Source: Streptomyces sp. MST-110588
GTDB lineage: Bacteria > Actinomycetota > Actinomycetes > Streptomycetales > Streptomycetaceae
Assembly: GCF_022695595.1 (NCBI RefSeq)
Contig: NZ_CP074380.1
Location: 4,934,501-4,998,500 of the forward strand
DNA: 64,000 nt
Direction: 5' to 3'
Position 1 is the stretch's first letter, and every line of letters starts with the position of its first letter. This document shows positions 17,958 through 27,206 of this stretch, piece by piece. The notes under the pieces were generated by a model. The model searched no databases and was not told where the DNA came from. It was given only the letters and a program-made list of their open reading frames with translations. The position numbers and the translations under genes were made by a program.

Positions 17958-19109
17958 GTGACGTTCCCGGTAGTCGGCATGGTCGGTGGCGGTCAGCTCG
18001 CCCGTATGACCCACGAGGCGGGCATTCCCCTCGGCATCAAGTTCAAGCTCCTCAGCGACACCCCGCAGGACTCGGCGGCCCAGGTGGTCAGCGATGTCGT
18101 CATCGGCGACTACCGCGACCTGGACACGCTGCGCGCCTTCGCATGTGGCTGTGACGTGATCACTTTCGATCACGAACACGTTCCCACCGAGCATCTTCGG
18201 GCGTTGGAGGCCGACGGCATCCCCGTACGGCCCGGTCCCGACGCGCTGGTGCACGCCCAGGACAAGGGGGTGATGCGGGCCAGACTGGACGAGATCGGCG
18301 CCCCGAGCCCACGCCACCGCCTGGTCGCGGACCCCGCGGACGTCGACCGTTTCGCGGCCGAGGGCGGGGGCTATCCGGTGGTGCTCAAGACGGTCCGCGG
18401 CGGCTACGACGGCAAGGGCGTATGGGTCGTACGATCATCCAAAGAGGCCGCCGAGCCGTTCCGCGCCAAGGTGCCCGTCCTGGCCGAGGAGAAGGTCGAT
18501 TTCGTACGGGAGCTGGCCGCCAACATCGTCCGTTCCCCGCACGGCCAGGCCGTCGCGTACCCGGTCGTGGAGTCGGTCCAGGTCGACGGCGTCTGCGACA
18601 CGGTGATCGCCCCGGCTCCGGACCTGTCCCCGGAGCTGTCCGCCCGGGCCCAGGAACTGGCGCTGCGGATCGCCCGTGAGCTGGGGGTCGTGGGCCACCT
18701 CGCGGTCGAACTGTTCGAGGTACGGGATGCCGACGGCACACCCCGTGTGCTGGTCAACGAGCTGGCGATGCGCCCCCACAACTCGGGCCACTGGACCCAG
18801 GACGGCGCGATGACCTCGCAGTTCGCCAACCACATCCGCGCCGTACTGGACCTCCCGCTGGGCGACCCGCGCCCGCGCGCCAAGTGGACGGTGATGGCCA
18901 ACGTCCTGGGCGGCGACTATCCCGACATGTATGCGGCCTACCTCCATTGCATGGCGAGGGACCCGGGGCTGAAGATCCACATGTACGGAAAGGACGTGAA
19001 GCCCGGCCGCAAGGTCGGCCACGTCAACACCTACGGCGACGACCTGGCCGACGTGCGCGAGCGCGCCGCGCACGCCGCCGGCTACCTGCGAGGAACGATC
19101 ACCGAATGA
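17958..19109 (+). CDS. purK: N5-carboxyaminoimidazole ribonucleotide synthase PurK
   Basis: A 383-aa ATP-grasp enzyme making N5-CAIR from AIR, ATP and bicarbonate in purine synthesis. The N-terminal nucleotide fold starts [39 protein letters not shown] (ATP-grasp loop) and [13 protein letters not shown] (metal and substrate region) are all present. The GTG at 17958 was chosen because conserved sequence begins there; GGAGG lies only one base before it, an unusually tight spacing. The stop overlaps the purE start (ATGA). Confidence 0.95.
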   Translation: MTFPVVGMVGGGQLARMTHEAGIPLGIKFKLLSDTPQDSAAQVVSDVVIGDYRDLDTLRAFACGCDVITFDHEHVPTEHLRALEADGIPVRPGPDALVHAQDKGVMRARLDEIGAPSPRHRLVADPADVDRFAAEGGGYPVVLKTVRGGYDGKGVWVVRSSKEAAEPFRAKVPVLAEEKVDFVRELAANIVRSPHGQAVAYPVVESVQVDGVCDTVIAPAPDLSPELSARAQELALRIARELGVVGHLAVELFEVRDADGTPRVLVNELAMRPHNSGHWTQDGAMTSQFANHIRAVLDLPLGDPRPRAKWTVMANVLGGDYPDMYAAYLHCMARDPGLKIHMYGKDVKPGRKVGHVNTYGDDLADVRERAAHAAGYLRGTITE

Positions 19110-19693
19110 CCCCCGCCTCCCCGTCCTCCCCCGCCTCCCCGTCCTCCGCCGCCTCTCACGCTTCTCCTGCCTCCCCCCTCGTCGGCATCGTCATGGGCTC
19201 CGACTCCGACTGGCCCGTCATGGAGGCCGCCGCCAAGGCCCTGGACGAGTTCGAGATCCCGTACGAGGTCGATGTCGTCTCCGCCCACCGCATGCCGCGC
19301 GAGATGATCGTGTACGGCGAGGACGCGGCGGACCGCGGCCTGAAGGTGATCATCGCCGGCGCCGGGGGAGCGGCCCACCTGCCCGGCATGCTCGCCTCGG
19401 TCACCCCCCTGCCCGTCATCGGCGTGCCCGTCCCCCTGAAGTACCTGGACGGCATGGACTCGCTGCTCTCCATCGTGCAGATGCCGGCCGGGGTGCCCGT
19501 CGCCACCGTCTCGATCGGCGGCGCCCGTAACGCCGGACTGCTCGCCGCCCGCGTCCTGGCCGCCCACGACCCCGAACTCCTCGCCCGGATGCGCGACTTC
19601 CAGCAGGAGCTGAACGAGCAGGCCACCACCAAGGGCAAGCGGCTGCGCAACAAGGTCGCCACGCCGGCCGGCTTCGGCTTCGGGGGCAAGTGA
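19106..19693 (+). CDS. purE: N5-CAIR mutase PurE (class I)
   Basis: A 195-aa enzyme converting N5-CAIR to CAIR. After a Ser/Pro/Ala-rich leader of about 24 residues come [23 protein letters not shown] with the catalytic His, and [13 protein letters not shown], the class I PurE signatures. The start is set by a 4-bp ATGA overlap with purK. The stop TGA overlaps the ATG of the dipeptidase gene, so three genes are likely translated as one unit. The leader is low-complexity and absent from most homologues. Confidence 0.95.
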   Translation: MTPASPSSPASPSSAASHASPASPLVGIVMGSDSDWPVMEAAAKALDEFEIPYEVDVVSAHRMPREMIVYGEDAADRGLKVIIAGAGGAAHLPGMLASVTPLPVIGVPVPLKYLDGMDSLLSIVQMPAGVPVATVSIGGARNAGLLAARVLAAHDPELLARMRDFQQELNEQATTKGKRLRNKVATPAGFGFGGK

Positions 19694-20946
19694 TGAGCGC
19701 CGGGCACTCCCGCCCGGCCGGTACCGGGCCCGCCGGTGCCCCGGCCCCGGACCCCAGGGGCCCGGGCGCCGACCCGCGCATCGCCGAGCTGCTGGCCGCG
19801 TACCCCGTCGTGGACGGCCACAACGACCTGCCCTGGGCGCTGCGCGAGCAGGTGCGCTACGACCTGGACCGGCGCGACATCGCCCACGACCAGTCGGCGA
19901 ACCTGCACACCGACCTCCCACGGCTGCGCGCGGGCGGCGTCGGCGCCCAGTTCTGGTCGGTCTACGTACGCTCGGACTACACGGGCGACCAGGCCGTCAG
20001 CGCCACCCTCGAACAGATCGACGTGGTCCGCCGGCTCGCCGACCGCTACCCGGCGGACCTGCGGCTCGCCCACAGCGCGGACGACATGGAGGCGGCGCGT
20101 ACGGACGGCCGGATCGCCTCCCTCATGGGCGCCGAGGGCGGCCACTCCATCAACAACTCCCTGGCCACCCTGCGCGCGCTGTACGAACTGGGCGTCCGCT
20201 ACATGACGCTCACCCACAACGACAACAACGACTGGGCCGACTCCGCCACGGACGAGCCGCGCGCGAACGGCCTGACCGCCTTCGGCCACGAGGTCGTCCG
20301 CGAGATGAACCGCTGCGGCATGCTCGTGGACCTCTCGCACGTCTCCGCCGACACCATGCGCGACGCGCTCCGTACGAGCCGGGCGCCGGTGATCTTCTCG
20401 CACTCCTCCGCCCGCGCGGTCTGCGACCACCCCCGCAACATCCCCGACGACGTACTGGAGCGGCTGCCCGCCAACGGCGGCATCGCGATGGCCACCTTCG
20501 TCCCCAAGTTCGTCGTCCCGGGCGTCGCCGAGTGGGTGCTGCGGGCCGACGAGAACATGCGGGCGCACGGCTTCCACCACCTGGACACCACCCCCGGGGC
20601 GATGGAGGTCCAGCGCGCCTTCGCCGCCGCGCACCCGATGCCGCCCGCCACCGCCGCCGATGTCGCCGACCACCTCGACCACATGCGCGAGGTCGCCGGC
20701 ATCGACCACCTCGGCCTGGGCGGCGACTACGACGGCACCGCCTTCACCCCCACCGACCTGGCCGATGTCGCGAGCTATCCGAACCTCCTGGCGGAGCTGC
20801 TGGACCGCAAGTGGTCCCGGGCCGACCTCGCCAAGCTGACCTGGCGCAACGCGGTACGGACGCTGCGCGCGGCCGAGGACGTGGCGCGCGGGCTGCGGGA
20901 GGAGCGCGGGCCCTCGAACGCGACGATCGAGGCGCTGGACGGCTGA
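19693..20946 (+). CDS. Membrane-dipeptidase-type (M19) zinc dipeptidase
   Basis: A 417-aa metallopeptidase of the renal dipeptidase family, hydrolysing dipeptides. All expected ligands are visible: [10 protein letters not shown] (His, Asp), [10 protein letters not shown] (bridging Glu), [11 protein letters not shown] (substrate His), LVDLSHVS (His), [10 protein letters not shown] (His), CDHPRNIP (Arg) and LGGDYDG (Asp). The ATG at 19693 overlaps the purE stop; a GTG one codon earlier is also possible. No signal peptide is seen, so it is probably cytoplasmic. Linkage to purEK is positional, with no obvious metabolic link. A degenerate paralogue follows. Confidence 0.93.
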   Translation: MSAGHSRPAGTGPAGAPAPDPRGPGADPRIAELLAAYPVVDGHNDLPWALREQVRYDLDRRDIAHDQSANLHTDLPRLRAGGVGAQFWSVYVRSDYTGDQAVSATLEQIDVVRRLADRYPADLRLAHSADDMEAARTDGRIASLMGAEGGHSINNSLATLRALYELGVRYMTLTHNDNNDWADSATDEPRANGLTAFGHEVVREMNRCGMLVDLSHVSADTMRDALRTSRAPVIFSHSSARAVCDHPRNIPDDVLERLPANGGIAMATFVPKFVVPGVAEWVLRADENMRAHGFHHLDTTPGAMEVQRAFAAAHPMPPATAADVADHLDHMREVAGIDHLGLGGDYDGTAFTPTDLADVASYPNLLAELLDRKWSRADLAKLTWRNAVRTLRAAEDVARGLREERGPSNATIEALDG

Positions 20947-21130
20947 GGGGGCTGGGCGGCCGAGGGGATTCGGAGACTGAAGGGGGCCGGGCGGCTGAGG
21001 GGCGGTCGGCGAGGCTCCGGCCTTCAGCGCTCCGGCCGGCGGCGGATAACCCGTACGGATCGCTCACCGTGACCCGCCGGTGCTCCCGTGCGACGGTTGG
21101 CCGTACTGTCGATCTTCCGGGAGCACCGTC

Positions 21131-22501
21131 ATGGCCGACCTCGATCCCTCGCTGAAGGAAACGGACAGCACGGCTGCCGTGGGCGCGTCCGCCCCCGAGG
21201 ACTGCGTGACGCAGGCCGCCGCCGAGAGCGCCGTGGCGGGGACCGAAGCCGTCGCCCTCGCCGCCGTCGAGGCACCGGCCGCACCGGGCGCACCGGGCGC
21301 ACCTGACGCACCGGACTCACCGGCCGCCCCTGTCGTACAAGACGCACCGGACGCCCCGGACGCCCCCGTCGTGCAAGACGCACCGGACGTACCGACCCCG
21401 GCCCCCGTACGCCGTGACCCGCTCGCCCGCGCCACCGCACTGCTCGCCGCCCACCCCGTGGTCGACGGCCTCAACGGCCTGCCCTGGGCACTGCGCGTGC
21501 AGACCGGACACGACCTCGCCCCGGGCCACCGCTTCGACCTGGACTACGGCGAACCCCGGGTACAGACCGACATCCCCCGGCTGCGCGCGGGCGGCGTCGG
21601 CGGACAGTTCTGGTCCGTACAGGTCCCGGACGACCTCTGCGGAAGCCGGGCCGTCAGCGCGACCCTGGAACAGATCGACTTCGTACGCGCACTGGTACGC
21701 GCCTACCCCGAGGCCCTGCGGCTGGCGCTGGGCGCCGACGACTTCGCCGAGGCCCGCAACCGTGACCGCATCGCCTCCCTCCTCGGGCCGGCCGGCGGCC
21801 ACGCCATCGACAGCTCACTGGGCACCCTGCGCTCCCTGTACCGCCTGGGGCTGCGGTCCCTGACCCTGACCCAGCGGCACCACACCCCGTGGGCGGACGC
21901 CGCGGCCGACCCCCCACGAGCGGGCGGGCTGACCGCCTTCGGCGAGGAGGTCGTCCGCGAGATGAACCGCCTGGGCATGCTCGTGGACCTCTCGTACGCC
22001 TCCGCCGACACCATGCGGCACACCCTCGCCGTCACCAGGTCCCCGGTGATCATCGGCAGCACGGGGGCCCGCGCGCTCACCGATCACCCGTGCAACGTGC
22101 CGGACGACGTCCTGGAGCGGCTGCCGGGCAACGGCGGCGTCTGCACGATCACCTTCGCCTCGGAGCGCATCACGCGGGGACCGGGGCTGGCCCGCGTCCA
22201 GGACATCGCCGACCACCTCGACCACGTACGGAACGTGGCCGGCCCGGGCCATGTCGCGCTCGCCGCCGGGTACGACACCGACCTCGGCCCGGACGTCCCC
22301 TTCCCGGACGTCTCCGGCTATCCGCACCTGATCGCCGAACTCGTACGCCGCGACTGGTCCTTCAAGGACCTGTCCTGGCTCACCTGGGGAAACGCGCTGC
22401 GGGTGCTGCACGGCACCGAATTCATCTCCCGCTACATCCGCTATCGCCGCGCCCCCTCGACAGCGACCATCGACCGCCTGGACGGCGCACGCTTCACCTG
22501 A
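21131..22501 (+). CDS. M19-dipeptidase-like pseudoenzyme
   Basis: A 456-aa paralogue of the preceding dipeptidase, clearly alignable over about 350 residues. It has lost every active-site residue: HND is LNG (VDGLNGLPW), GAEGGH is GPAGGH, LTHN is LTQR, LSHVS is LSYAS, FSHSS is IGSTG, HPRN is HPCN, and GGDYDG is AAGYDT. The fold residues around these sites remain ([20 protein letters not shown]). The N-terminal 110 residues are an added Ala/Pro/Asp tail with repeated APDAP and VVQDAP units. The ATG at 21131 has GGGAG upstream. The frame is open and codon bias normal, so it is probably an expressed non-catalytic protein, for example a binding or regulatory partner. Confidence 0.88.
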   Translation: MADLDPSLKETDSTAAVGASAPEDCVTQAAAESAVAGTEAVALAAVEAPAAPGAPGAPDAPDSPAAPVVQDAPDAPDAPVVQDAPDVPTPAPVRRDPLARATALLAAHPVVDGLNGLPWALRVQTGHDLAPGHRFDLDYGEPRVQTDIPRLRAGGVGGQFWSVQVPDDLCGSRAVSATLEQIDFVRALVRAYPEALRLALGADDFAEARNRDRIASLLGPAGGHAIDSSLGTLRSLYRLGLRSLTLTQRHHTPWADAAADPPRAGGLTAFGEEVVREMNRLGMLVDLSYASADTMRHTLAVTRSPVIIGSTGARALTDHPCNVPDDVLERLPGNGGVCTITFASERITRGPGLARVQDIADHLDHVRNVAGPGHVALAAGYDTDLGPDVPFPDVSGYPHLIAELVRRDWSFKDLSWLTWGNALRVLHGTEFISRYIRYRRAPSTATIDRLDGARFT

Positions 22502-22672
22502 TGCCCGCGGACAATCGTCGCCCTCCGCCATTTTCACGATAACCGGCCGGCCGCCGGAACACATCGGCCCCGGGTCGGATGCCGAGCCGGTGCGAATTTC
22601 CTAACCTGGGCTCCCTGGCCTGTGCCCGAAACGGCGTTTCCCTGGTGTGACACGGGGGAAAAGGGAGGGAAA

Positions 22673-23527
22673 ATGCGCGACCTGGAAAACAAAGTCGCTG
22701 TGGTCACCGGTGCGGCGAGCGGTATCGGCCGCGGAATGGCCGAGGCATTCATCGACGCGGGAATGCGTGTGGTGCTCAGCGACGTGGAGGAAGCCGCGCT
22801 GAAGGCCACGACGTCCGCACTGCGTGACGCGGGCGCGGACGTACACGCCGTACCGGCCGACGTTGCCGGCGCGCAGGACGTCACCGCGCTCGCCGCCTCC
22901 ACCCTCGCGAAGTACGGCGCCGTCCACGTGCTGTGCAACAACGCGGGCGTCTACGCCGGCAGCCGGCCGAGCTGGGAGAGCACGCTGGATGACTGGGCCT
23001 GGGTCCTCGGGGTGAACCTGATGGGCGTGGTGCACGGGATCAAGGCGTTCCTGCCCGTCATGATCGAGCAGGACGAGGCGGCGCACATCGTCAACACCGC
23101 GTCGGTGGCCGGTCTGCTCACGGGCGGCTCGCTGTACGGCGTGACGAAAACAGGCGTCGTCGCACTGTCGGAAACCGTGCACCTGGAACTCGTCGAGGGC
23201 GGTTTCAAGCCACGGATATCCGTACTGTGTCCCGGCCTGGTCGCCACCGACATCTATTGTTCCGAACGCAACCGCCCGGCCCGTTTCTCCGATTGCGGCC
23301 CGCGTCCGGGCGACTGGTCCGTCGACACCGCCCGGCAGGCGTTCAAACGGCACGGCATGAACCCGCGCACCGTCGGCGAACGGGTCGTACGGGCGATTCA
23401 CGAGGAACGCTTCTACGTCCTCACGCACACGGAATTCGCGGAACACATCGAGCACCGCACGGCACAGATCCTCAAGGGCGAGAACCCCACCATGCTGCCC
23501 ATGCTGGCCCCGCGCTCCGAAGACTGA
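22673..23527 (+). CDS. Short-chain dehydrogenase/reductase
   Basis: A 284-aa NAD(P)-dependent oxidoreductase of the classical SDR type. The cofactor motif is VVTGAASGIGRGMAEAF, the structural motif CNNAGVY, the catalytic Ser lies in VNTASVAGLL, and Tyr/Lys in YGVTKTG. PGLVATDIY follows. The ATG at 22673 is preceded by AGGGAGGGA. The C-terminal 60 residues are longer than in minimal SDRs and resemble the SDR group annotated only generically. The substrate is unknown. It converges with UDP-glucose dehydrogenase. Confidence 0.9.
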   Translation: MRDLENKVAVVTGAASGIGRGMAEAFIDAGMRVVLSDVEEAALKATTSALRDAGADVHAVPADVAGAQDVTALAASTLAKYGAVHVLCNNAGVYAGSRPSWESTLDDWAWVLGVNLMGVVHGIKAFLPVMIEQDEAAHIVNTASVAGLLTGGSLYGVTKTGVVALSETVHLELVEGGFKPRISVLCPGLVATDIYCSERNRPARFSDCGPRPGDWSVDTARQAFKRHGMNPRTVGERVVRAIHEERFYVLTHTEFAEHIEHRTAQILKGENPTMLPMLAPRSED

Positions 23528-23557
23528 ACGCTGCCCGGACCTGCGCAGCGGCCTGTC

Positions 23558-23617
23558 GGCAAGGATTACGCCCGGGCGGCAAGGACCACGCCCGGACGGC
23601 AGGGACTACGCCTGCGG
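23558..23617. repeat. 20-bp tandem repeat, 3 copies, running into a gene end
   Basis: Three copies of a 20-bp unit (GGCAAGGAYYACGCCCGGRC, last copy diverged) start at 23558, 23578 and 23598. The third extends over the stop codon of the UDP-glucose dehydrogenase gene at 23606, so the final codons of that gene lie inside the array. Confidence 0.85.
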
Positions 23618-24946
23618 TCGTCCCAGCGCCCGGTAGGTCCACCCGGCCTTGCGCCACAGCTCCGGGTCCAGCGCGTTGCGGCCGTCCAGGATGCGGCGCT
23701 CGGCGACGGCCTCCCCCAGGGTGGCCGGGTCCAGCTCGCGGAACTCACGCCACTCCGTGAGGTGCAGCACCACATCCGCGCCACGCACCGCGTCCAGCGC
23801 GCTCGGCGCGTAGTCCAGCGTGGGGAACAGCCGCCGCGCGTTCTCCATCCCCTTGGGGTCGTACACCGTGACCTGTCCACCCTGGAGGTGGATCTGACCT
23901 GCGACGTTGAGCGCGGGGGAGTCCCGTACGTCGTCCGAGTCGGGCTTGAAGGTCGCGCCCAGCACGGCCACCAGCTTGCCCAGGAAGGAGCCGCCGACCG
24001 CGTCCCGGGCCAGCTCCACCATGTGGCCGCGGCGCCGCATGTTGATCGAGTCGACCTCGCGCAGGAAGGTCAGGGCCTGGTCGGCGCCCAGCTCACCGGC
24101 GCGTGCCATGAAGGCCCGGATGTCCTTGGGCAGACAGCCGCCGCCGAAGCCGATGCCGGCCCGCAGGAACTTGCGGCCGATCCGCTCGTCGTGCCCGATG
24201 GCCTCCGCCAGCTTCACCACGTCGCCGCCGGCCGCCTCGCACACCTCCGCCATCGCGTTGATGAAGGAGATCTTCGTCGCCAGGAAGGAGTTCGCGGCCG
24301 TCTTGACCAGCTCGGCGGTGGGGAAGTCGGCCACGACGAACGGTGAGCCCTCGGCGATCGGCGTGGCGTACACCTCGCGCAGCAGCTCCTCGGCGCGCCC
24401 GCCCGCGACGCCCACCACGATCCGGTCCGGGTGCAGGGTGTCCTGGACGGCGAAGCCCTCCCGCAGGAACTCGGGGTTCCAGGCCAGCTCCACCTCCTCG
24501 CCGGCCGGCGCCAGCTCGGCCAGCCGGGCGGCGAGCCGGGCCGCGCTGCCCACCGGCACCGTCGACTTGCCGACGACCAGTGCCGGGCCGTGGAGCTGCG
24601 GCGCGAGCGCGTCGACGGCCGCCTCGACGTAGGACATGTCGCAGGCGTACTCGCCGTGCTTCTGCGGAGTGTTGACGCACACGAAGTGGATGTCACCGAA
24701 CGCGCCGACCTCTTCGTAGGAGGTCGTGAAGCGCAGCCGGCCGCTGGAGCCCTCGATGCCCGCGACGTGCTTGCGCAGCAGCTCCTCCAGACCGGGCTCG
24801 TACATCGGGACCTCACCCCGCTGGAGCATCTCGATCTTCTCCGGAGCGATGTCCAGGCCCAGGACCTCGAAACCCAGCTCGGCCATGGCGGCGGCGTGGG
24901 TGGCGCCCAGGTAGCCGGTGCCGATCACGGTGATCTTGAGGGCCAT
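23606..24946 (-). CDS. UDP-glucose 6-dehydrogenase
   Basis: A 446-aa NAD-dependent enzyme oxidising UDP-glucose to UDP-glucuronate for surface polysaccharide. The Rossmann motif is ITVIGTGYLGATHAAAM, then NPEFLREGFAVQD, the substrate loop NSFLATKISFINAMAE, and GFGGGCLPKD with the catalytic Cys. The C-terminal domain has TFKPDSDDVRDSPAL. The ATG at 24946 has CTGGAG before it. A GDP-mannose dehydrogenase is the main alternative within the family; the UGD call rests on the overall motif set. It is divergent from the acyl-CoA dehydrogenase. Confidence 0.9.
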   Translation of the reverse strand: MALKITVIGTGYLGATHAAAMAELGFEVLGLDIAPEKIEMLQRGEVPMYEPGLEELLRKHVAGIEGSSGRLRFTTSYEEVGAFGDIHFVCVNTPQKHGEYACDMSYVEAAVDALAPQLHGPALVVGKSTVPVGSAARLAARLAELAPAGEEVELAWNPEFLREGFAVQDTLHPDRIVVGVAGGRAEELLREVYATPIAEGSPFVVADFPTAELVKTAANSFLATKISFINAMAEVCEAAGGDVVKLAEAIGHDERIGRKFLRAGIGFGGGCLPKDIRAFMARAGELGADQALTFLREVDSINMRRRGHMVELARDAVGGSFLGKLVAVLGATFKPDSDDVRDSPALNVAGQIHLQGGQVTVYDPKGMENARRLFPTLDYAPSALDAVRGADVVLHLTEWREFRELDPATLGEAVAERRILDGRNALDPELWRKAGWTYRALGRPQA

Positions 24947-25106
24947 GGAAACTCCAGGTACGTACGGGGGCGTCTGCGCGCTGCCGAGCATAGTCGGGCC
25001 GTGAACAGGGCATTCCCGCCACTGTCCGCCCGACCGCCTGCTGCACCGTCCGCCGCTGTCGGCAAGCTCACGTATCCCCCGGTGGGACCGGCCCCTAGAA
25101 TCCCAG

Positions 25107-25120
25107 TTACTTAACGGTAA
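25107..25120. promoter_or_regulatory. Palindromic site upstream of acyl-CoA dehydrogenase
   Basis: TTAC-TTAACG-GTAA lies in an AT-rich patch about 85 bp before the acyl-CoA dehydrogenase start. Its position and size fit a TetR- or GntR-type operator, but no regulator is identified and the arms are only 4 bp. Confidence 0.35.
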
Positions 25121-25204
25121 TTAGCACAGTCGCCGTAGCAGACGTACCAGCCGTACCGCCGTACCCATCCGTACAGCAGTCAGCTCTCAGGGGAGTGAAA
25201 AACC

Positions 25205-26377
25205 TTGGCGCCAGCGGGAAAGAAAGCCGTCGCTGATTTCGATCTGTACCGGCCGTCCGAAGAGCACGACATGCTCCGCGAGTCGGTGCGCGCGCTCGCC
25301 GAGGCGAAGATCGCGCCGTTCGCCGCCGAGGTGGACGAGCAGGCCCGTTTCCCGCAGGAGGCCCTGGACGCGCTGGTCGCCAACGACCTCCACGCCGTCC
25401 ACGTCCCCGAGGAGTACGGCGGCGCGGGCGCCGACGCCCTGGCGACCGTCATCGTCATCGAGGAGATCGCCCGGGTCTGCGGCTCCTCCTCGCTGATCCC
25501 GGCCGTCAACAAGCTCGGCTCCCTCCCGGTGATCCTCTCCGGCTCCGAGGACCTGAAGAAGCGCTACCTGAGCCCGCTCGCCAAGGGCGAGACGATGTTC
25601 TCGTACTGCCTGAGCGAGCCGGACGCGGGCTCGGACGCCGCCGGCATGAAGACCAAGGCGGTCCGGGACGGCGACCACTACATCCTCAACGGCGTCAAGC
25701 GCTGGATCACCAACGCCGGCGTCTCCGACTCCTACACGGTCATGGCCGTCACCGACCCGGACAAGCGCTCCAAGGGCATCAGCGCCTTCGTCGTCGAGAA
25801 GTCCGACGAGGGCGTCTCCTTCGGCGCCCCCGAGAAGAAGCTCGGCATCAAGGGCTCCCCGACCCGCGAGGTCTACCTCGACAACGTACGCATCCCCGCC
25901 GACCGCATGATCGGTGAGGAGGGCACCGGCTTCGCCACCGCCATGAAGACCCTGGACCACACCCGCATCACCATCGCGGCCCAGGCGCTGGGCATCGCCC
26001 AGGGCGCGCTGGACTACGCCAAGGGGTACGTCCAGGAGCGCAAGCAGTTCGGCAAGCCGGTGGCCGACTTCCAGGGCGTCCAGTTCATGCTCGCCGACAT
26101 GGCCATGAAGCTGGAGGCCGCCCGCCAGCTCACCTACGCCGCCGCCGCGAAGTCCCAGCGCGTCGATGCCGACCTGACCTTCTTCGGCGCCGCCGCCAAG
26201 TGCTACGCCTCCGACGCCGCCATGGAGATCACCACCGACGCCGTCCAGCTCCTCGGCGGTTACGGCTACACCCGCGACTACCCGGTCGAACGCATGATGC
26301 GCGACGCCAAGATCACCCAAATCTACGAGGGCACCAACCAGGTCCAGCGCATCGTCATGGCAAGGAACCTGCCGTAG
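25205..26377 (+). CDS. Acyl-CoA dehydrogenase
   Basis: A 390-aa FAD enzyme of fatty or branched acyl-CoA oxidation. The N-terminal helical domain opens with LYRPSEEHDMLRESVRALAE. FAD and substrate motifs follow (YCLSEPDAGSDAAGMKT, KRWITNAGVSD). The C-terminal domain has QFGKPVADFQGVQFMLADMA and LLGGYGYTRDYPVERMMRDA. IYEGTNQVQRIVMARNL carries the likely catalytic Glu. The start is a TTG at 25205, supported by GGGGAG eight bases earlier and by the absence of another start close to the domain. Chain-length specificity cannot be read. Confidence 0.93.
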   Translation: MAPAGKKAVADFDLYRPSEEHDMLRESVRALAEAKIAPFAAEVDEQARFPQEALDALVANDLHAVHVPEEYGGAGADALATVIVIEEIARVCGSSSLIPAVNKLGSLPVILSGSEDLKKRYLSPLAKGETMFSYCLSEPDAGSDAAGMKTKAVRDGDHYILNGVKRWITNAGVSDSYTVMAVTDPDKRSKGISAFVVEKSDEGVSFGAPEKKLGIKGSPTREVYLDNVRIPADRMIGEEGTGFATAMKTLDHTRITIAAQALGIAQGALDYAKGYVQERKQFGKPVADFQGVQFMLADMAMKLEAARQLTYAAAAKSQRVDADLTFFGAAAKCYASDAAMEITTDAVQLLGGYGYTRDYPVERMMRDAKITQIYEGTNQVQRIVMARNLP

Positions 26378-26542
26378 CAGGGTTTTCGTCGGTCAGCGGC
26401 CGTTCCCACTGGCTCGCGCGCTGTGCTCGACCTCCGGTCCGTCCGGGTTCGTCCGGGCCCGATCCGGACCGATCACGGGCGTCGCGCCGGGAACTCCCGA
26501 CCTGACGCCGGCCGGGAACCCACCTCTCACCTGCACAAACGC

Positions 26543-26573
26543 AACGGCCTCCGGCGCTCCGCCGGGGGCCGTT
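26543..26573 (+). terminator. 14-bp hairpin terminator after acyl-CoA dehydrogenase
   Basis: AACGGCCTCCGGCG (26543-26556) pairs with CGCCGGGGGCCGTT (26560-26573), with one G-T pair and a 3-base loop. It lies between the rightward dehydrogenase and the leftward accessory operon. The rest of the 251-bp gap holds no gene. Confidence 0.8.
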
Positions 26574-26628
26574 CGTACGGACTCCGCCAGGCGACTTCCG
26601 CCCGTCTTTCTGCTCGATCAGCCGAGAC

Positions 26629-26817
26629 TCAGACCAGCGCGATACCGGCCTGGGCTTTGATGGTGTCCACGGCCTCCCCAGTAAGCCAGCGAAGGGGAAC
26701 CACGGTCCACCTGCGGCCCTTGCGCATGACCACGGCGTGACCGTCCCTGGTGCGTCCGACATGAATGAACCCATGATCACGCCGCAGGCCTTCTGCCAGC
26801 TTCTCGCCGTGGATCAC
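26629..26817 (-). CDS. Small hypothetical protein (62 aa)
   Basis: Last gene of the leftward accessory operon. It is a basic 62-aa protein (MIHGEKLAEGLRRDHGFIHV, then VMRKGRRWTVVPLRWL) with no family I recognise. The GTG at 26817 has GAAGGGA about 9 bases upstream and starts five bases after the stop of the preceding 55-aa gene, so the two are probably co-translated. The frame is clean and the ribosome site good, which is why I accept it despite its size. Confidence 0.6.
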   Translation of the reverse strand: MIHGEKLAEGLRRDHGFIHVGRTRDGHAVVMRKGRRWTVVPLRWLTGEAVDTIKAQAGIALV

Positions 26818-26822
26818 GGGCG

Positions 26823-26990
26823 CTACTTCCCTTCGCGGTCCTCGTCATCAGCCATGCTGCTGTGCACGTCCCCGTTCTGAGAGACGCGGGAGTCGGGATC
26901 GGTCGCCTGATCCCGGTTGGCCTGCGGATCCCAGTCGTCTTCGCTCTTCCGCCCATTCTTACGGTGCTCCTGCTTGTCGAACGTGATCAC
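26823..26990 (-). CDS. Small acidic hypothetical protein (55 aa)
   Basis: A 55-aa frame from the GTG at 26990 reading MITFDKQEHRKNGRKSEDDW and ending MADDEDREGK. It is highly charged, with no hydrophobic core, so probably disordered. It sits between the zinc-ribbon gene (stop 24 bp upstream) and the 62-aa gene. Evidence for coding is position in a tight series of genes on one strand and a GAAGG upstream, although the spacing of 14 is long. No homologue is recognised. Confidence 0.5.
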   Translation of the reverse strand: MITFDKQEHRKNGRKSEDDWDPQANRDQATDPDSRVSQNGDVHSSMADDEDREGK

Positions 26991-27014
26991 GGCACAGGGC
27001 GTACCTTCGCTTGC

Positions 27015-27197
27015 TCAGCGGTTCAGGTCCCGGAACTCTTCCAGCCTCCGCAACGCAGCGTTGAGCGTCGGCCGATGGCCCGGACAGGACCGCTCGGCGG
27101 GCAGTGCCCACACTTCCCAGCACGACATGCAGCGCATCACCCCGGCGTGCTCCGGATCAGGCTCCGCGCCACCACCGCACCGTGGACACCGCTGCAT
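27015..27197 (-). CDS. Small zinc-ribbon-like protein (60 aa)
   Basis: A 60-aa protein with two CxxC knuckles, MQRCPRCGGGAE and MRCMSCWEVW, spaced about 18 residues apart, followed by a short basic helix. This is a treble-clef or rubredoxin-like metal site. The ATG at 27197 has GAGGTG just upstream, overlapping the stop of the broken DUF397-like frame. The function is unknown. It belongs to the accessory operon around the XRE regulator. Confidence 0.7.
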   Translation of the reverse strand: MQRCPRCGGGAEPDPEHAGVMRCMSCWEVWALPAERSCPGHRPTLNAALRRLEEFRDLNR

Positions 27198-27206
27198 GAC
27201 GACACC

